A DNA stretch of 16,405 nucleotides, from assembly GCA_937888485.1 (NCBI GenBank), contig CALAQQ010000078.1, positions 1-16,405 on the forward strand, written 5' to 3'. Below are positions 14,214-16,405 of this stretch, one piece after another (position 1 is the first letter of the stretch; every line of letters begins with the position of its first letter). This stretch comes from an uncultured Clostridia bacterium. GTDB lineage: Bacteria > Bacillota > Clostridia > Oscillospirales > Acutalibacteraceae. A program made the translations under genes and the position numbers. The notes beneath the pieces were generated by a model, which saw only the letters and a list, made by a program, of their open reading frames with translations, was not told the DNA's origin and did no database searches.

Positions 14214-14361
14214 TATCTTAGAGATATGGTTGAAGAGTCAGCTTTTATACCGCAAAAACCACCTGATAAACCGCATTTTCAGCGGAAATATCAGGTGGTT
14301 CATTCGTTTTTGTGTATACCGTTAAAATAATATGTTGACAAAAAGTTGACACCGATAGTTG
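14214..14361. repeat. Intergenic repeat element, copy 2
   Basis: Same order as copy 1: a poorly preserved stretch TATGGTTGAAGAGTCAGC aligning with the tRNA-like part, TTTTATACCGC, the AACCACCTGATA/TATCAGGTGGTT hairpin, TATACCGTTAAAA, and GTTGACAAAAAGTTGAC followed by ACCGAT. It begins a few bases after the reductase stop codon, as if the gene end truncated it. The remainder of the 346-base gap before the regulator (about 14362-14480) is AT-rich with no reading frame I can support. Confidence 0.7.
14257..14313 (+). terminator. Hairpin terminator after the aldo/keto reductase gene (repeat copy 2)
   Basis: The perfect 12-bp stem (14257-14268 with 14289-14300), inner CCGC/GCGG stem, then CATTCGTTTTTGTG with a run of five T. 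It is about 47 bases after the reductase stop and probably ends the symporter/reductase transcript. Confidence 0.7.
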
Positions 14362-14494
14362 TTTTGATCAGTATTAATTAATTTGAATATTTGTGTGTTA
14401 TTTATCAGTGTTTATAAATTTCTCTGTCCAAGGATTTGTTTGCGTAATGAAGCTCGATAAACAAATCGTTGAATTGTAAACAATGAATTGATTA

Positions 14495-14523
14495 TTGAAT
14501 TATCCGTTGAGTGCCGCTATAAT
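14495..14523 (+). promoter_or_regulatory. Sigma-A promoter for the XRE regulator operon
   Basis: TTGAAT (14495-14500), 17 bases, perfect TATAAT (14518-14523), 33 bases before the ATG. Just upstream are three TGAATT motifs at 14470, 14484 and 14496, the last inside the -35 box, and an inverted ATTGT-AA-ACAAT, a plausible site for autoregulation by the XRE protein. Confidence 0.75.
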
Positions 14524-14556
14524 GAAATTGAAAACAAAACAACGGAGGGATGCACC

Positions 14557-15708
14557 ATGAACATAAAAATAGGCAATATAATCCGTGAACTCAGACGCAG
14601 AGATTCAAGAAAGCAGGAAGATTTGGCAAATACACTCGGCGTTACCTGTCAGGCGGTTTCACGCTGGGAGGCAAACAAAGGGTATCCCGATATCGAGATG
14701 ATACCTGCGATTGCAAACTTCTTTAATGTTTCCATCGATGAGCTTTTCGGTTATGACGGAGACCGTGAAAGTAAAATCGCTGAAATTCTTGAAAAATCGC
14801 AAAGAGCAATAAATTCAAATGAAGACCTGACGGAATGTGTTGAAATGCTCCGTGAAGCAGTTGAGGAATTTCCGACGGAATACCGACTTTTGATTAATCT
14901 CGGATTCGCACTTCATACTCACGGCTGGAAGATGCACGGTCTGAAGGGTAGGACAAGCGAAAACTCCGATTACGGTTCGATTGACACTGAGTATGCTTCC
15001 CGTAATTATTTCTGGCAGGAGGCAATGACTGTTTTTGAAAAACTGCTAAAACTGAAAGACGCTTTTCCTGAAAAAGATGCCGTGATACTCATTATGGTTG
15101 CGGATTATTCGAAAATGGGTCAGTTTGATAAGGCAAAGGCTCTTGCCGAAAAGCAGAACTCGGTTTTTGTCAGCCGTGAATGCCTCATGCCCCATGCTAC
15201 GGTAGACGAAGAACGTGACCGTTATCTCGGAGAAGCGATAATTTCCGTTATGAATGAGCTGAATAATCTTATCCAAACAGCGGTTACAACAAAAAAGCCT
15301 CTTGTTAAAGAGGGCATAAGCGTTCAGAAAATGATTGCGCTTGCTGAGTTTTATGAAAAACTGTTTGATGACGGCAGGCTGGGAATCGCTCATACAAATG
15401 TGCGCGACCTTTATGTTTGCAGTGCGATTTTTGAAGCAAGATGCGGCGATATTGAAAAGGGTATGAAATATTTCGATAAAGGCTTTGACCATCATCAGAC
15501 ATATAAAGTAATTCGTCAGCTTGATGAATACAGCTATTCTTCACCGCTGTTTTCAAAGGTTGTTTCTCGCGGAGGATTTCCCAAAATATCGGAAGACGGT
15601 CTTAAAGATTTACTTTCCGCTTCCGCACCCGAAAACCTCCGTAATGAAATATTGAAAAACGAAAAATATTCAGAATGTTTTGAATATATAACAAAACAGG
15701 AGGGCTAA
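14557..15708 (+). CDS. XRE-family transcriptional regulator with long helical C-terminal region
   Basis: A 383-residue protein. Residues 5-65 are a Cro/C1-type helix-turn-helix (NIIRELRRRDSRKQEDLANT, recognition helix CQAVSRWEANKGYPD, then FFNVSIDELFG). The remaining 300 residues are helix-rich and resemble degenerate tetratricopeptide-type repeats (FPTEYRLLINLGFALHTHG; KMGQFDKAKALAEKQ; ARCGDIEKGMKYFDKGFDHH), suggesting ligand or partner sensing. The ATG at 14557 follows GGAGGGATGCACC; an upstream start at 14488 would lie within the promoter. Its stop is two bases before the DUF3267-like gene, so the two are co-transcribed. Such regulator and membrane-protein pairs are frequent in Clostridia, but the signal here is unknown. 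It may repress its own promoter. Confidence 0.88.
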   Translation: MNIKIGNIIRELRRRDSRKQEDLANTLGVTCQAVSRWEANKGYPDIEMIPAIANFFNVSIDELFGYDGDRESKIAEILEKSQRAINSNEDLTECVEMLREAVEEFPTEYRLLINLGFALHTHGWKMHGLKGRTSENSDYGSIDTEYASRNYFWQEAMTVFEKLLKLKDAFPEKDAVILIMVADYSKMGQFDKAKALAEKQNSVFVSRECLMPHATVDEERDRYLGEAIISVMNELNNLIQTAVTTKKPLVKEGISVQKMIALAEFYEKLFDDGRLGIAHTNVRDLYVCSAIFEARCGDIEKGMKYFDKGFDHHQTYKVIRQLDEYSYSSPLFSKVVSRGGFPKISEDGLKDLLSASAPENLRNEILKNEKYSECFEYITKQEG

Positions 15709-15710
15709 AT

Positions 15711-16298
15711 ATGAAATATTCAAAGAATGCAACATACGATTATGAAACCAACGATATCAGTGTAGAAAACGGTTATATCCAATGGTATGATAAAGGTACC
15801 ACCGGAAAGAAGCTTCGCCTTGCAGGCACATATTCTCAGGCTTTTATGGTTGCCGTATTGGTCGGCGTTTCAAGAGCTTTTACCGAAGAAATCAGAGCTT
15901 TCGGTATTCTCCAAACAATCTTACTTCTTATCTTAACCGGAATTATTATTATGTTTGCAGTTGCACCGCTGCGTGAAATTCTTCATCTGATTCCCGTTTC
16001 AAAGGGCAGACTTGACAGAAACTGTATTATGTCTTTCAGAAATCATTTTTCGGTTTATAACGGTAGCGTTAACCGTTCACAAATACTCGTAAGTCTTGCA
16101 CTTCCTCTGATTGTTTTTATTCCTGTCTTCGGTTTGCTTTCTTTTCTTACAAGTGGAGTTGTCAGACTTTGTGCGTTATTCTTGCTTATTGATTCTTGTT
16201 TTATGTGCTATTCAGATATTTATATGTTCTTTTTCTGCATCAAGAATATCGGTAAAAACGATAATGTTTTTGGTGAATACAAGAAAGCAAAAAAATAA
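15711..16298 (+). CDS. DUF3267-like membrane protein with degenerate zincin motif
   Basis: A 195-residue membrane protein with about four hydrophobic segments (AFMVAVLVGVS; ILQTILLLILTGIIIMFAV; ILVSLALPLIVFIPVFGLL; VVRLCALFLLIDSCFMC). The middle matches the DUF3267 putative zincin layout: LREILHLIP at 87-95 in the place of HExxH, the FSVYNGSVNRSQILVSLALP stretch, and CYSDIYMFFFCIK near the C-terminus where the third ligand D169 would be. The first metal ligand is arginine (R88) instead of histidine, so a normal zinc site is unlikely; E89 and H92 remain. The ribosome site AGGAGG overlaps the upstream stop, so it is translationally coupled with the XRE regulator. It may be a membrane sensor or partner and not a protease. 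Assignment is by motif pattern only. Confidence 0.65.
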   Translation: MKYSKNATYDYETNDISVENGYIQWYDKGTTGKKLRLAGTYSQAFMVAVLVGVSRAFTEEIRAFGILQTILLLILTGIIIMFAVAPLREILHLIPVSKGRLDRNCIMSFRNHFSVYNGSVNRSQILVSLALPLIVFIPVFGLLSFLTSGVVRLCALFLLIDSCFMCYSDIYMFFFCIKNIGKNDNVFGEYKKAKK

Positions 16299-16360
16299 TT
16301 CAAAAAAATTCCAACCTTTTTTCAGAATATGTCACTATATTATCAAAAGGACACAAAAAC

Positions 16361-16389
16361 TTTACAATAATGTCAATTTGGAATATAAT
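16361..16389 (+). promoter_or_regulatory. Promoter for a gene beyond the window
   Basis: TTTACA (16361-16366), 17 bases, perfect TATAAT (16384-16389). The final 16 bases contain no ribosome site or start, so the gene it serves lies outside. No hairpin terminator for the preceding operon is visible between 16299 and 16360. Confidence 0.65.
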
Positions 16390-16405
16390 TGAATTATATG
16401 GTTTC

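Noticed and set aside
7896..14361. The two repeats as ends of a composite transposon
   Set aside because: No transposase or integrase gene lies between them, they lack terminal inverted repeats, and no target duplication can be seen; kept only as a possible cassette boundary.

Overview
The window looks like a low-GC Firmicutes (Clostridia-like) chromosome, probably from a gut or other anaerobic fermenter. Signs are AT-rich intergenic DNA, strong AGGAGG-type ribosome sites, TTGNNN-17-TATAAT promoters, two TPP riboswitches, a cytoplasmic GH43/GH38 plus GPH-symporter sugar-use style, and an aldo/keto reductase carrying two iron-sulfur clusters. No rRNA, intact tRNA, CRISPR array or transposase gene is visible.

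Region 1 (about 1-900) is a patchwork of short gene pieces that do not belong together: a possible TauE-like C-terminus, the first 28 codons of miaA, the C-terminal end of a beta-helix protein, and an unidentified reading frame on the other strand. It ends against a TrmH/SpoU methyltransferase that has lost its C-terminal third, including knot motifs 2 and 3. This is either a recombination or decay hotspot or, more likely, an assembly or amplification chimera.

Region 2 (about 900-4600, minus strand) holds the broken trmH-like gene, a GH43-like glycosidase, an Eis-like GNAT acetyltransferase with an SCP2-type C-terminal domain, and a TVP38/DedA-type (VTT) membrane protein whose last quarter is thrown out of frame by a single-base loss in a T8 run.

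Region 3 (4640-7800, plus strand) is a thiamine/pyrimidine uptake operon. A good promoter is followed by two complete TPP riboswitches in tandem, each with its own intrinsic terminator. Then come a DUF77/MTH1187 thiamine-binding protein, an ABC permease (ThiX), a lipoprotein binding protein with the THI5/ThiY hallmark, and an ABC ATPase (ThiZ). Overlaps and tiny gaps show translational coupling.

Region 4 (7800-14400) is a carbohydrate locus. A GH38 alpha-mannosidase on the minus strand is divergent from a GPH-family sugar symporter and the [4Fe-4S] aldo/keto reductase on the plus strand, with back-to-back promoters between them. Two copies of an intergenic element about 150 bp long flank the locus on either side (7.85-8.04 kb and 14.21-14.36 kb). 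The element combines a degenerate tRNA-Met-like sequence, a 12-bp perfect hairpin and a doubled TTGAC motif.

Region 5 (14450-16405, plus strand) is a two-gene operon: an XRE regulator with a long helical C-terminal region, and a DUF3267-like membrane protein whose HExxH motif reads RExxH. A clean promoter at the very end points to a gene beyond the window.
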